Below, piece after piece: positions 7,008 through 14,792 of a stretch of DNA of 14,847 bases. Within the stretch, counting starts at the first letter, position 1. Each line of letters opens with the position of its first letter. A model generated the notes under the pieces. That model made no database searches and was not told where the DNA came from. It worked only from the letters and a program-made list of their open reading frames with translations. The position numbers were made by a program, and so were the translations under genes. Source of the stretch: an uncultured Azospirillum sp. (lineage in GTDB: Bacteria > Pseudomonadota > Alphaproteobacteria > RF32 > CAG-239); the NCBI GenBank assembly GCA_900539605.1, contig UQCS01000036.1, positions 1-14,847 on the forward strand, given 5' to 3'.

Positions 7008-7991
7008 TTAGTTTTTGCCGGACTCAATATTAAGGTTGCGCCCCATTTCCAGGAATTTTTCGTTACGCTGTTTTTTCAGACTGTCACCGCTTAAGGATGA
7101 CAATTCCTGCAAATGCTTATAAATGCAATCGCCGACTTTCTCTATGGTGCCGACAGTATCCCGGTGGGCGCCGCCCTCCGGTTCCGGAATAATTTCGTCA
7201 ATCACGTTAAACGACTTCAGATCCTGAGCCGTCAGCCGCAACGCTTCGGCTGCATCTTTGGCTTTGTCGCCGGAACGCCACAAAATTGAAGCGCATCCTT
7301 CGGGAGAAATAACCGAATAGATCGAATTTTCCAGCATCAGAATCCGGTTGGCCGCTGCAATCGCAATCGCACCACCCGAACCGCCCATGCCGATCACAAC
7401 CGAAATCAGCGGCACTTTGATTTGCAGACATTTCTGAATTGAAGAAGCAATTGCCTCGGCCTGACCGCGGGCTTCCGATTCAATTCCTGGATAGGCGCCG
7501 TCGGTATCGACAAAACAGATCACCGGCAGATTGAACTTGTCAGCCACATCCATCAGGCGTTGTGCTTTGCGGTAGCCTTCCGGCTTTGCCATGCCGAAGT
7601 TGTATTTGACCCGGGTTTCGAGATCACGGCCTTTTTCCTGTCCGAGAACAACGACCGACACGCCTTTAAAGCGTCCGATACCGCCGATCATAGTGGCATC
7701 ATCGGCAAACAGACGGTCGCCGCACAAGGGAACAAAGTCCTCGATCAGTCCTTGGACATAATCCATACATTGCGGACGCTCGGGATGACGGGCAATTTGT
7801 ACCCGTTGCCAGGGCGTAAGGTTGGCGTAAGAAAGCTTAATTTGTTTTTCGAGTTTCTGCTGAAGACGGTTGAGTTCCTTGTCGATATTGACGTCGCTGT
7901 CTTTGGCCAGCATATTCAGCATCTTAATCTTTTCTTCAATTTCAATGATCTTTTTTTCAAAGTCCAAAACTGCGGATTGATTATCGCTCAT
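7008..7991 (-). CDS. accA: Acetyl-CoA carboxylase carboxyltransferase subunit alpha
   Basis: AccA forms the alpha2beta2 carboxyltransferase with AccD (encoded about 2 kb further along the same strand) and makes malonyl-CoA for fatty acid synthesis. The 327 residues are the usual length. An N-terminal coiled helix pair leads into LTPWQRVQIARHPERP (about 58-73), a family hallmark. The core has GDRLFADDATMIGGIGRF, GQEKGRDLETRVKYNFGMAKPEGYRKA, FVDTDGAYPGIESEARGQAEAIA, GMGGSGGAIAI and SVISPEGCASILWR, all strongly conserved. The ATG at 7991 is preceded by an AGAAGAG ribosome site. It is the first gene of the leftward cluster, divergent from the membrane-protein gene at 8183, and is tightly coupled to rmuC. 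Confidence 0.98.
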   Translation of the reverse strand: MSDNQSAVLDFEKKIIEIEEKIKMLNMLAKDSDVNIDKELNRLQQKLEKQIKLSYANLTPWQRVQIARHPERPQCMDYVQGLIEDFVPLCGDRLFADDATMIGGIGRFKGVSVVVLGQEKGRDLETRVKYNFGMAKPEGYRKAQRLMDVADKFNLPVICFVDTDGAYPGIESEARGQAEAIASSIQKCLQIKVPLISVVIGMGGSGGAIAIAAANRILMLENSIYSVISPEGCASILWRSGDKAKDAAEALRLTAQDLKSFNVIDEIIPEPEGGAHRDTVGTIEKVGDCIYKHLQELSSLSGDSLKKQRNEKFLEMGRNLNIESGKN

Positions 7992-8182
7992 GGTTAGTCT
8001 CTTCTTTCAGATATTTAACAACTTTCGTCTTGATAGCATACTTTAACATAAATTTCGACTATTATTTTAAAATATTGTGAATAGTGTTGCTTTTGTAAAG
8101 GCAACAAAATATTTGATTGAAATATCGGTTAAATATAATTAGTATGACAAAATCAATTTGTGTGACAAAGGAGAAAACCGCC
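7992..8182. promoter_or_regulatory. Divergent intergenic region with dyads and a plus-strand promoter
   Basis: This AT-rich spacer separates leftward accA from the rightward membrane-protein operon. On the plus strand, TATAAT at 8134-8139 is a perfect -10 box, with TTGATT at 8113-8118 as a short-spaced (15 nt) -35. Transcription from it would start near 8146, just before the ribosome site used by the GTG at 8183. Two dyads lie upstream: the 12-bp palindrome TATTTTAAAATA (8063-8074), and GTTGCTTT/AAGGCAAC (8086-8105, one G-T wobble, 4-nt loop). No accA promoter is clear on the minus strand. Confidence 0.5.
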
Positions 8183-9697
8183 GTGCTTACTTTCAGTTTT
8201 TTTACCGCCGTTTTTTTAACCATATCGTGGCTGATGTATATCGGAAGCTACCTTTATTCGCGGTTAAACGGAATTTCCCCGGCGGCGCTCGGACTGACGG
8301 ATCTGGCCGTTTATACGGCGTTGGCGGTCGCGCCGCTGTTTGTGGTCTGGGGGATTTGGAACAGTGTCTATCGTTTTCGGAGCGAAAAAAATCAACAAAA
8401 ACAATTTAAAATGATTGAGGCTCAATTCAAACAAAATCAGGAATTTTTGGAAATCGTGGCTCGTTTGCTCTATCAGGGACAACAAAGCCGTCACAGTCAG
8501 TTTATCCTCAGCCAGACCGAACTTTTTGTCAACGAACTGAACGGCCTGATTGCCGATATGCTGCAACGGTATAATTTCATAAGCGACTCTGAAGCGGCCC
8601 GGCTGTGGACCACCGCCGAAAAAGGCAACAAGTGGGGGTTTGCCAAGGCTCTGATCAATTTGCAAAACAGCAGCGTCGACTTTGAAAACCGCCTTTACCG
8701 GACAGCACTCAGAGAAAATCTGCTTCGCGGCGCGATTAACGAATTCTGCGCCCGTTATGCGCGGTTGCTTGATATTTTAAAGCAATATGACCGCGAAAAG
8801 ATTTTCCTTAACATTATCGAAACCGGAGCTTTCGGCAAAGCCTTTGCCATTCTGGCGCCGCTGGCCGACCGCCTGCAGGAAACAACGCCGGCAGCCGCCT
8901 CCAAAGAAGACGTTTCCGAATTGTTTGCCGAAATTGATATGCGGATCGGCGTTCCGTCACAGCCGAAGGCAGAAACAAAAAGCGATCTTCTGCCAACCGC
9001 CGATGCAGAAGAAAACCCGCTGACCGAACTCGGCACCATCGAAATTTCTGACCTTGCGGCCACGGCGGAACCCGCTTCGGACAGTGAGGGAGAAATGCAG
9101 ACGGCCGAGTCTTCCGCAACCGAAACACTTCCGGAAGAAGAAACATTGGACCTGCTGATCGGCGAAGAAGACGCCAAAACGCCGGAAGAGATTATCGCCG
9201 CCGAGCTTCCGGAAGCGGAACCGCAACCGGTCTCTCCGGAAACAGCGCCGGCAGAACACCAAACAACCGCGCTTGAAGAAGAAATCAGCTCCATGTTTGC
9301 CGGTGCCGGCATCCGCGGCGACGATAATGACGACGACTCCCCCGAAAAAACTTCCTTTTTCCCCAATTTCGGCAATATTTTCAAACGCCGTTCGCCCAAG
9401 GAAAAAAATACAGCGCCTCAGGATGAAATTGATCCGCTGACGCTCGCTCTTGAACGCAGTTTCGGCAAACTCTCCGACAGCGCACCGACATCCGGATCAC
9501 GACTGTCCAAGGTGATGGAAGCCGAAGAAAATGATCAGACGCCGGAAAAAGAAACCTCGGGACGAAAATTTGCTTTTGCCAGCACCAACGAAACAATTCT
9601 CAAACTGCAACAGGAACTGGAACAACTGAAAATGCCCGACCACAGCGGCAAAGAAAAAGACGGAACCGATCAGAATGACCTTAAAGAAGACCATTAG
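8183..9697 (+). CDS. Two-helix membrane protein with long acidic, coiled-coil cytoplasmic region; function unknown
   Basis: I do not recognise this 504-residue protein. Two hydrophobic segments (about 4-26 and 41-62) form a membrane hairpin. A glutamine-rich coiled coil (66-100) and a helical domain (about 100-232, containing YQGQQSRHSQFILSQTELFVNELN) follow. Next is a long low-complexity acidic Glu/Ala/Pro/Thr linker (about 235-420), a basic patch (FKRRSPKEK), and a short C-terminal coiled coil with TILKLQQELEQLK. I chose the GTG at 8183: AGGAG lies 9 nt upstream and a perfect TATAAT at 8134 would start transcription near 8146. That rules out the upstream TTG (8117) and makes the ATG at 8144 unlikely. 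Its 3' end overlaps yejA by 23 nt, which implies coupled expression with the peptide transporter genes. A structural or scaffolding role at the inner membrane is a guess. Confidence 0.75.
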   Translation: MLTFSFFTAVFLTISWLMYIGSYLYSRLNGISPAALGLTDLAVYTALAVAPLFVVWGIWNSVYRFRSEKNQQKQFKMIEAQFKQNQEFLEIVARLLYQGQQSRHSQFILSQTELFVNELNGLIADMLQRYNFISDSEAARLWTTAEKGNKWGFAKALINLQNSSVDFENRLYRTALRENLLRGAINEFCARYARLLDILKQYDREKIFLNIIETGAFGKAFAILAPLADRLQETTPAAASKEDVSELFAEIDMRIGVPSQPKAETKSDLLPTADAEENPLTELGTIEISDLAATAEPASDSEGEMQTAESSATETLPEEETLDLLIGEEDAKTPEEIIAAELPEAEPQPVSPETAPAEHQTTALEEEISSMFAGAGIRGDDNDDDSPEKTSFFPNFGNIFKRRSPKEKNTAPQDEIDPLTLALERSFGKLSDSAPTSGSRLSKVMEAEENDQTPEKETSGRKFAFASTNETILKLQQELEQLKMPDHSGKEKDGTDQNDLKEDH

Positions 9698-11489
9698 TTT
9701 TCTGTATGTGTGGGCAGCGATGTTTTTTCTGCCGCCGGCAGCTTTAACTGCCGCCGCAGAAGCAACTGCGCAAATTGCTCTTTACGGCAGTCCGAAATAC
9801 ACCGGAAACTGGCAGCATTTCGACTATGCCGACGCACAGGCCATCAAAGGCGGGAGAATCGTTTTTCCGGCTTACGGAACTTTTGACAATTTCAATCCTT
9901 TTATCTTTAAGGGAATTGCGGCAACACAGGTTGCCGCCCTGACAATGGATTCGCTGGCCGTAGTTCCCGTCGATGACATCAGCACGGCCTATCCGCTGCT
10001 GGCCGAAAAATTTGAACTGACAGACGAATATGTCGGTTTTATTCTGAATCCGCGCGCCCGCTTTGCCGACGGTTCAAAAGTCACTGCCGACGACGTTATT
10101 TTCAGCTACCACAGTTTGGTTGAAAAAGGCTCGCCGTTATATAAAATATATTATGCCGACGTTGAAAAGGCAGAAAAGCTCTCTCCGTCTCACGTTCGTT
10201 TTTACTTTAAGAAAGGAAGCAACAACAAGGAATTGCCGCTGATCCTTTCGCAAATGCTGATTTATTCGCAAAAAGACTGGGAAGGCAAAGACTTTGCCAA
10301 ACCTTACCTTAAAGCGCCGCTCGGCAGCGGACCGTATATTTTAGAAAGCTTTCAACCCAACAAATATCTGGTTTTCAAACGCAATCCGAACTATTGGGCC
10401 AAGGATTTGCCGTCGCGCCGCGGTTTTTACAACTTTGACGAAATCCGCTATGACTATTATCAGGATACCACCGTTACTTTGCAGGCCCTGTTCTCGGGCA
10501 ATATTGACGTGCGTGAAGAATATATTGCTAAAATATGGGTCACCGGCTATGACAATGATAAAGTCCGCAACGGCGAAATTGTCAAAGAACAAATTCCTCA
10601 TAACGAAACCGCACGGTTGCAAAACTTTTCTTTCAACCTGCGCCGGCCGCAATTTGCCGATCCGCGGGTGCGACAGGCGATAGATTTGGCTTTTGACTTT
10701 GAATGGGCGCGCCGTAATCTCTTTTATAATCAATATGACCGCCTGTACAGCTATTTTTCAAACAGCGGCATGGAAGCCGAAGGATTGCCGCAGGGACGCG
10801 AACGGGAAATATTGGAAAAGTTCCGCGACCGCCTGCCGGAAAGCGTTTTTGATACGGCACCGTCCAACCCGCTCTACGGCGATTATCGTTCGGCACGTCA
10901 AAATCTGCGCCGCGCGGTTGGTTTGCTGAGAGAAGCCGGATACGACTTTGTCGACGGCAAAATGACTCATCTGGAAAGCGGACAACCGCTGGCTTTTGAG
11001 ATTTTCAGCAATTCGGCCAACGGCAGTTCTTTTACCCGGGTGATGCTGCCGTTTTTGAAAAATTTGGAAAAAATCGGCATCAACGCCGCTTTTCGCAATC
11101 TTGAAACCAACGTTTTCAAAAACCGACTCGACAATTTTGACTTTGACGTCGCCATTATCACTTTTCCGATCAGTCAGTTGCCGGGCAACGAACAAAAGGA
11201 ATTCTGGGGCAGTGCCAGCGCCGACACCCCGGGAAGCTTTAACCTGATCGGCATTAAAAATCCGGTAGTGGACGAACTGCTGGAAGGCTTGGTCGCCGCC
11301 CAGAACAAAGAAGACTATCAAGCTCATATCCGGGCACTCGACCGCGTTTTGCTCAACAACCATTATATGATCATGCAGTGGTATTCGCCTTACCACAGAG
11401 TGGCCTATCAAAATAAATTTGCGCATCCGCAAACGGATTTGCGGGTCGGTTTCCAACCTTATACGTGGTGGATGAAAGAGAAAGAATAA
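9675..11489 (+). CDS. yejA: Periplasmic solute-binding protein of an oligopeptide ABC transporter (YejA type, SBP family 5)
   Basis: Family 5 binding proteins capture peptides, and YejA-type members are known for peptide and microcin C uptake. They deliver ligand to an inner-membrane permease from the periplasm. The 604 residues start with a signal peptide: Lys4-Lys5, a hydrophobic core at about 7-25, and a likely cleavage near ALTAAAEA (23-30). Typical YejA features follow: ALYGSPKY, HFDYADAQAIKGG, the GTFDNFNPFIFKG motif (68-80), PLLAEKFELTDE, FADGSKVTADDVIFSY, LGSGPYILESF and VFKRNPNYWAKDLPSRRGFYNFDEIRYDYY. The C-terminal end QWYSPYHRVAYQNKF also fits. The ATG at 9675 lies inside the 3' end of the preceding gene, with GGAA 9 nt upstream. 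Its stop overlaps the yejB start (TAATG). Subfamily assignment is confident; the real substrate is unknown. Confidence 0.92.
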   Translation: MTLKKTISFLYVWAAMFFLPPAALTAAAEATAQIALYGSPKYTGNWQHFDYADAQAIKGGRIVFPAYGTFDNFNPFIFKGIAATQVAALTMDSLAVVPVDDISTAYPLLAEKFELTDEYVGFILNPRARFADGSKVTADDVIFSYHSLVEKGSPLYKIYYADVEKAEKLSPSHVRFYFKKGSNNKELPLILSQMLIYSQKDWEGKDFAKPYLKAPLGSGPYILESFQPNKYLVFKRNPNYWAKDLPSRRGFYNFDEIRYDYYQDTTVTLQALFSGNIDVREEYIAKIWVTGYDNDKVRNGEIVKEQIPHNETARLQNFSFNLRRPQFADPRVRQAIDLAFDFEWARRNLFYNQYDRLYSYFSNSGMEAEGLPQGREREILEKFRDRLPESVFDTAPSNPLYGDYRSARQNLRRAVGLLREAGYDFVDGKMTHLESGQPLAFEIFSNSANGSSFTRVMLPFLKNLEKIGINAAFRNLETNVFKNRLDNFDFDVAIITFPISQLPGNEQKEFWGSASADTPGSFNLIGIKNPVVDELLEGLVAAQNKEDYQAHIRALDRVLLNNHYMIMQWYSPYHRVAYQNKFAHPQTDLRVGFQPYTWWMKEKE

Positions 11490-12565
11490 TGCGTCATTAC
11501 ATCATTAAACGTTTATTGCTGATTCCGCTGACCCTGTTGGGAATTCTGCTGATTAATTTTGCCATCATTCAGCTGGCACCGGGAGGACCGGTCGAGCATA
11601 CTCTGGCCAAATATCGCGGCATGAACGTTGACGCCACCGCACAAATCACTTCGGGAGTGCAAATGCAGATGAACGGCGGCGAAAACCGATATCGCGGCGC
11701 ACAGGGCGTTCCCGAAGAACTGGTGAAAGAACTGGAAAAACAGTTCGGTTTCGACAAGCCGGTCCATCAACGGCTGTGGAAAATGATCAAAGACTATGCC
11801 CGATTTGATTTCGGCCGCAGCTATTATCAGGATAAAAGCGTTTTACAACTTATCGGCGAACGAATGCCGGTTTCAATCTCGCTCGGCTTATGGTCCACTT
11901 TGATCATTTATCTGATTGCAATTCCGCTGGGGGTAAAAAAAGCGGTTGAAGACGGATCAAAATTTGACATTTGGAGTTCGTTTGCAGTGGTGCTCGGTTC
12001 GGCCATCCCGGTTTTTCTGTTTGCGGTTTTTCTGATTGTTTTTTTTGCCGGCGGTACTTATTTGCAATGGTTTCCGTTACGGGGTCTCACTTCTGACAAT
12101 TGGGAACAACTCAGCCCGGGCAGCAAAGTTCTTGATTATTTTCATCATATTGCGCTACCGGTGACGGCAATGGTTGTCGGCGGTTTTGCCAGTCTGACCA
12201 TGCTGACCAAAAATTCTTTTCTCGAGGAACTGAACAAACCCTATGTTCTGACCGCCAAAGCCAAAGGGCTGAGCCAAAACCGAATTTTATACGGCCACGT
12301 TTTTCGCAACGCGATGCTGATTGTGATTGCCGGTTTTCCGGCCTTGCTGATCAAAATGCTGTTCAGCGGTTCGTTGTTGATTGAAGTTATTTTCTCGCTC
12401 AACGGGCTCGGACTGCTGGGCTACGAAGCGATCACCACGCGCGATTATCCGGTCATTTTCGGCACTTTGTACATTTTTGCCTTGCTGGGACTGGTACTGA
12501 AGTTGGTCAGCGACATCACTTATTCGTTGGTTGACCCACGCATCAATTTCGAAAAAATTCAATAA
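11489..12565 (+). CDS. yejB: Oligopeptide ABC transporter permease (YejB type)
   Basis: This inner-membrane permease normally pairs with YejE and is powered by the YejF ATPase. The ATG at 11489 shares a base with the yejA stop (TAATG) and has a purine-rich AAAGAGAAAG ribosome site, giving 358 residues. An in-frame GTG at 11465 adds eight residues not expected in the family. The start MRHYIIKRLLLIPLTLLGILLINFAIIQLAPGGPVE carries the first membrane helix and the APGGPVE motif typical of YejB. Further helices lie at about 130-150, 162-190, 218-240, 273-295 and 322-345. The cytoplasmic loop that docks the ATPase is YVLTAKAKGLSQNRILYGHVFRNAML (252-277, with G260). No yejE or yejF follows. A terminator-like hairpin comes 9 nt after the stop, so the partner subunits must be encoded elsewhere or be lost. 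Confidence 0.92.
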   Translation: MRHYIIKRLLLIPLTLLGILLINFAIIQLAPGGPVEHTLAKYRGMNVDATAQITSGVQMQMNGGENRYRGAQGVPEELVKELEKQFGFDKPVHQRLWKMIKDYARFDFGRSYYQDKSVLQLIGERMPVSISLGLWSTLIIYLIAIPLGVKKAVEDGSKFDIWSSFAVVLGSAIPVFLFAVFLIVFFAGGTYLQWFPLRGLTSDNWEQLSPGSKVLDYFHHIALPVTAMVVGGFASLTMLTKNSFLEELNKPYVLTAKAKGLSQNRILYGHVFRNAMLIVIAGFPALLIKMLFSGSLLIEVIFSLNGLGLLGYEAITTRDYPVIFGTLYIFALLGLVLKLVSDITYSLVDPRINFEKIQ

Positions 12566-12573
12566 CTTTCATA

Positions 12574-12604
12574 GAGATATCCGATTGATATAACTCACTT
12601 TTTT
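12574..12604 (+). terminator. Probable weak Rho-independent terminator after yejB
   Basis: The stem GAG-ATATC (12574-12581) pairs with GATAT-(AA bulge)-CTC (12587-12596) around a CGATT loop. AC and six T residues (12599-12604) follow. The stem is AT-rich and bulged, so termination may be partial. Its position 8 nt beyond the yejB stop suggests the membrane protein-yejA-yejB transcript ends here. Confidence 0.5.
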
Positions 12605-12755
12605 ACCCGTAAGGCGTGTTGCAAAAAAAGGTACGTTATTTTGCATCAGAAATCAAGACCAAAAATCAAGGGATAGCGAAGAAAAAAATCCTCTTATTTT
12701 AACGTACAATATTTTCAATCACCTGTGCTAACCAAGATAATAAAGGGGAAGGGTA
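12605..12755 (+). promoter_or_regulatory. AT-rich spacer and leader upstream of the Cys-rich protein gene
   Basis: No gene is visible here. Two inverted repeats occur: TGCAAAA/TTTTGCA (12620-12626 with 12639-12645), and GTACGTT/AACGTAC (12631-12637 with 12701-12707), the latter 63 nt apart. A possible -10 TACAAT (12705-12710) has no matching -35. A strong ribosome site, AAAGGGG (12742-12748), lies 7 nt before the ATG at 12756. Independent transcription of the downstream gene is likely, but the promoter is uncertain. Confidence 0.4.
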
Positions 12756-14792
12756 ATGAAAATATCGGGTAAAATTTGGGCAGTATGTATGCTGTTGGCA
12801 TGCGGCTGCATTTGGAGTGCCGGTAACGTTTCGGCAAAGGTCTGTTTTGTCGGCGACGAAGACTGTGCCGGCGGTGCCGACTTCGGCGAATATGTTGATC
12901 CGGCGGCAGACGGCGAACTCTGCAAAAAGGAGGGCTATACGCCAAAAGACGTTTGCGAGGCCGACATGACAAAACACATTGTCGGCTATTGTCCGTACAA
13001 CGCTAATTATGTGATGTGCTGCGGACGCGAATATGCCTACGATGCCTGTGTTTATCCGCTGGTTAACGACGGCAAATGCGGCAACCGGTATAAATGTACC
13101 TGTGACAGCAAAAAATTTAAATTCAAACAACAAAGTGCCAGCATTTGCAAAAACGTGGTAAACGGAACCCAATATCAAAACAGTATCGCTTCCGGCGCTT
13201 CCTGTGTTTATACCGGTTTCAGCGGCGGACAAACGACCGTCGTTTCGCAGTTTACCGAATGTTTGTGCGATCGCGGCCTTTACCCTAAAACAACCGAAGA
13301 ATGTTCCAGCATCGGATCGGCTGCTGCCGGCAATTCCTGCACCGACAGCAACGGAAACGTCTATTACAGCACTTGTTTGTGCGGTGACGATTATAGGGTT
13401 ATCAGCAGCGAATGTAAATACGGAACCGATGCCCGGCAGAAACTGTGTCAGCAGGGTGATGTTTACAAAGCCAGAGAGTGCTGCGATTGTAACAACGGCA
13501 CTTATCCTTACGACAATATTGACGATGTTGACAGCGCCGACAGTCCGGTAGCTACTTATGCCAGTTGCGAAAAAGAAAAATTCTGTACCCGTGGCAGCCG
13601 CTACCGCGCCACTTCCTGTAAAAAAGGATACAAAATCGAAAACGGAAAATGTATGCCCAAGAGCTGTAAAGAACTGGTCAGTGACTATATTGCAGACAAA
13701 AAGATTACTTCCTATGCTCTTTATGTGCCGAGCAACACTCCCAGGGCCACCAACGTCATAGTAGCGGAAAATACGGGCAATGCAAAATGGGAAAATTTCT
13801 ATAATAAAAAAGTCATTTCGGCAACGATGTATGCTGCTACTCTCTATGGCAGTGACAGTTTGACAAAGTTGCTTAAATCGCAGTGTGTCGATATACCGGA
13901 AATTAATATCAGCGGTAATATGACCAGTACTTCTCCTCTTAATTTTACCTCTGTTCGTCTGAAAACGTCGAGCTGGTGGAATAAAGGTGGCTTTACTTGT
14001 ACAAACTGTGGGATAGATTCATTTCATCTTTATAATGAAAGTCAGGCCACTTTGAAGTATGATACCAGTAAGCCGAATGCCAACGATCTGTATGCCAAGT
14101 ATACCGGTGCTACCATTTCCTCGGAATATAAGGCTGAAGGATATGATCATGAAATCGGCAGTTTGGATTTTGAAGTATCAAACAACTTTAGTAACGTTGT
14201 AAGTATCAAAGGTAAATCGGACAGTGAGCGTATAAGTTTTAAAACAAATTACGATTTGATTGTTCGCGGGGTTATGATGTTTAACTATGCAAACGTTTAT
14301 GTCCGTAATACATATATAGGTGTAAAATCAGTCGGGAGTTGCGGCAAACAACACCATGTTATCGGAAGTGCTATCAATGCTTATAACACTAATTGGTACT
14401 TATATGATCAGGGAACCGTAAATAACCTTTATATAGCGAGTTATTGCATGTTGGGTGTTCCGCTTTCATCCGGCGAACCTGCTGTTTCTCCTAGCAGTAA
14501 TACCAAAATTATTACTGCCGGCAAGACCTATAAGGGATTTGTAGCACGGGGTGGGCAATATCATGGAGGATGCTGTGATGACAATAAGTGTAACGTACGT
14601 TATCTGAATTCTTATGGAAATTCAATCAGTTCGTTTAAGAAAGGCTACTTTTACTGCTGGAGCCGAGGAGGATCCCATAGCAAAAACTGTGGAGACACAG
14701 TCCGAAAGATTACCGGCAATGGGACTCTTACCAAAGCTATAGGATGTTGTAAAGAATCTGATGCAGGTTCCGGATTCCATATGTTTGAATAA
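12756..14792 (+). CDS. Secreted cysteine-rich repeat protein with AT-rich C-terminal half; function unknown
   Basis: The 678 residues begin with a signal sequence: Lys2/Lys6, then a hydrophobic stretch. Cleavage could fall after VSA (25-27), or at a lipobox-like LLAC with Cys16, making it a lipoprotein. The mature part has about 41 cysteines, 29 of them before residue 305. That half holds degenerate repeats that alternate a C-x(2-5)-G-x(1-2)-Y-x(2-4)-C unit with a CxC...Y...C unit. Examples are CTDSNGNVYYSTC (195-207), CQQGDVYKAREC (231-242), CTRGSRYRATSC (277-288), CLCGDDYRVISSEC (207-220) and CLCDRGLYP (169-177). Residues 310-678 are Ser/Asn/Tyr-rich with short alternating hydrophobic stretches suggestive of beta structure, and contain CC pairs (606-607, 664-665). 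Base composition drops sharply at about residue 300. Such a disulfide-rich protein probably acts in the periplasm or at the cell surface. I do not recognise a named family. Confidence 0.8.
   Translation: MKISGKIWAVCMLLACGCIWSAGNVSAKVCFVGDEDCAGGADFGEYVDPAADGELCKKEGYTPKDVCEADMTKHIVGYCPYNANYVMCCGREYAYDACVYPLVNDGKCGNRYKCTCDSKKFKFKQQSASICKNVVNGTQYQNSIASGASCVYTGFSGGQTTVVSQFTECLCDRGLYPKTTEECSSIGSAAAGNSCTDSNGNVYYSTCLCGDDYRVISSECKYGTDARQKLCQQGDVYKARECCDCNNGTYPYDNIDDVDSADSPVATYASCEKEKFCTRGSRYRATSCKKGYKIENGKCMPKSCKELVSDYIADKKITSYALYVPSNTPRATNVIVAENTGNAKWENFYNKKVISATMYAATLYGSDSLTKLLKSQCVDIPEINISGNMTSTSPLNFTSVRLKTSSWWNKGGFTCTNCGIDSFHLYNESQATLKYDTSKPNANDLYAKYTGATISSEYKAEGYDHEIGSLDFEVSNNFSNVVSIKGKSDSERISFKTNYDLIVRGVMMFNYANVYVRNTYIGVKSVGSCGKQHHVIGSAINAYNTNWYLYDQGTVNNLYIASYCMLGVPLSSGEPAVSPSSNTKIITAGKTYKGFVARGGQYHGGCCDDNKCNVRYLNSYGNSISSFKKGYFYCWSRGGSHSKNCGDTVRKITGNGTLTKAIGCCKESDAGSGFHMFE

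Noticed and set aside
10758..11456. Minus-strand open frame (232 codons) opposite yejA
   Set aside because: yejA is supported by family motifs through this stretch; the reverse frame looks like a shadow.
13400..13680. Cys-rich repeats as eukaryotic-type EGF domains or contamination
   Set aside because: Cysteine spacing is irregular and does not fit EGF, and the gene has a bacterial ribosome site, signal sequence and no introns.
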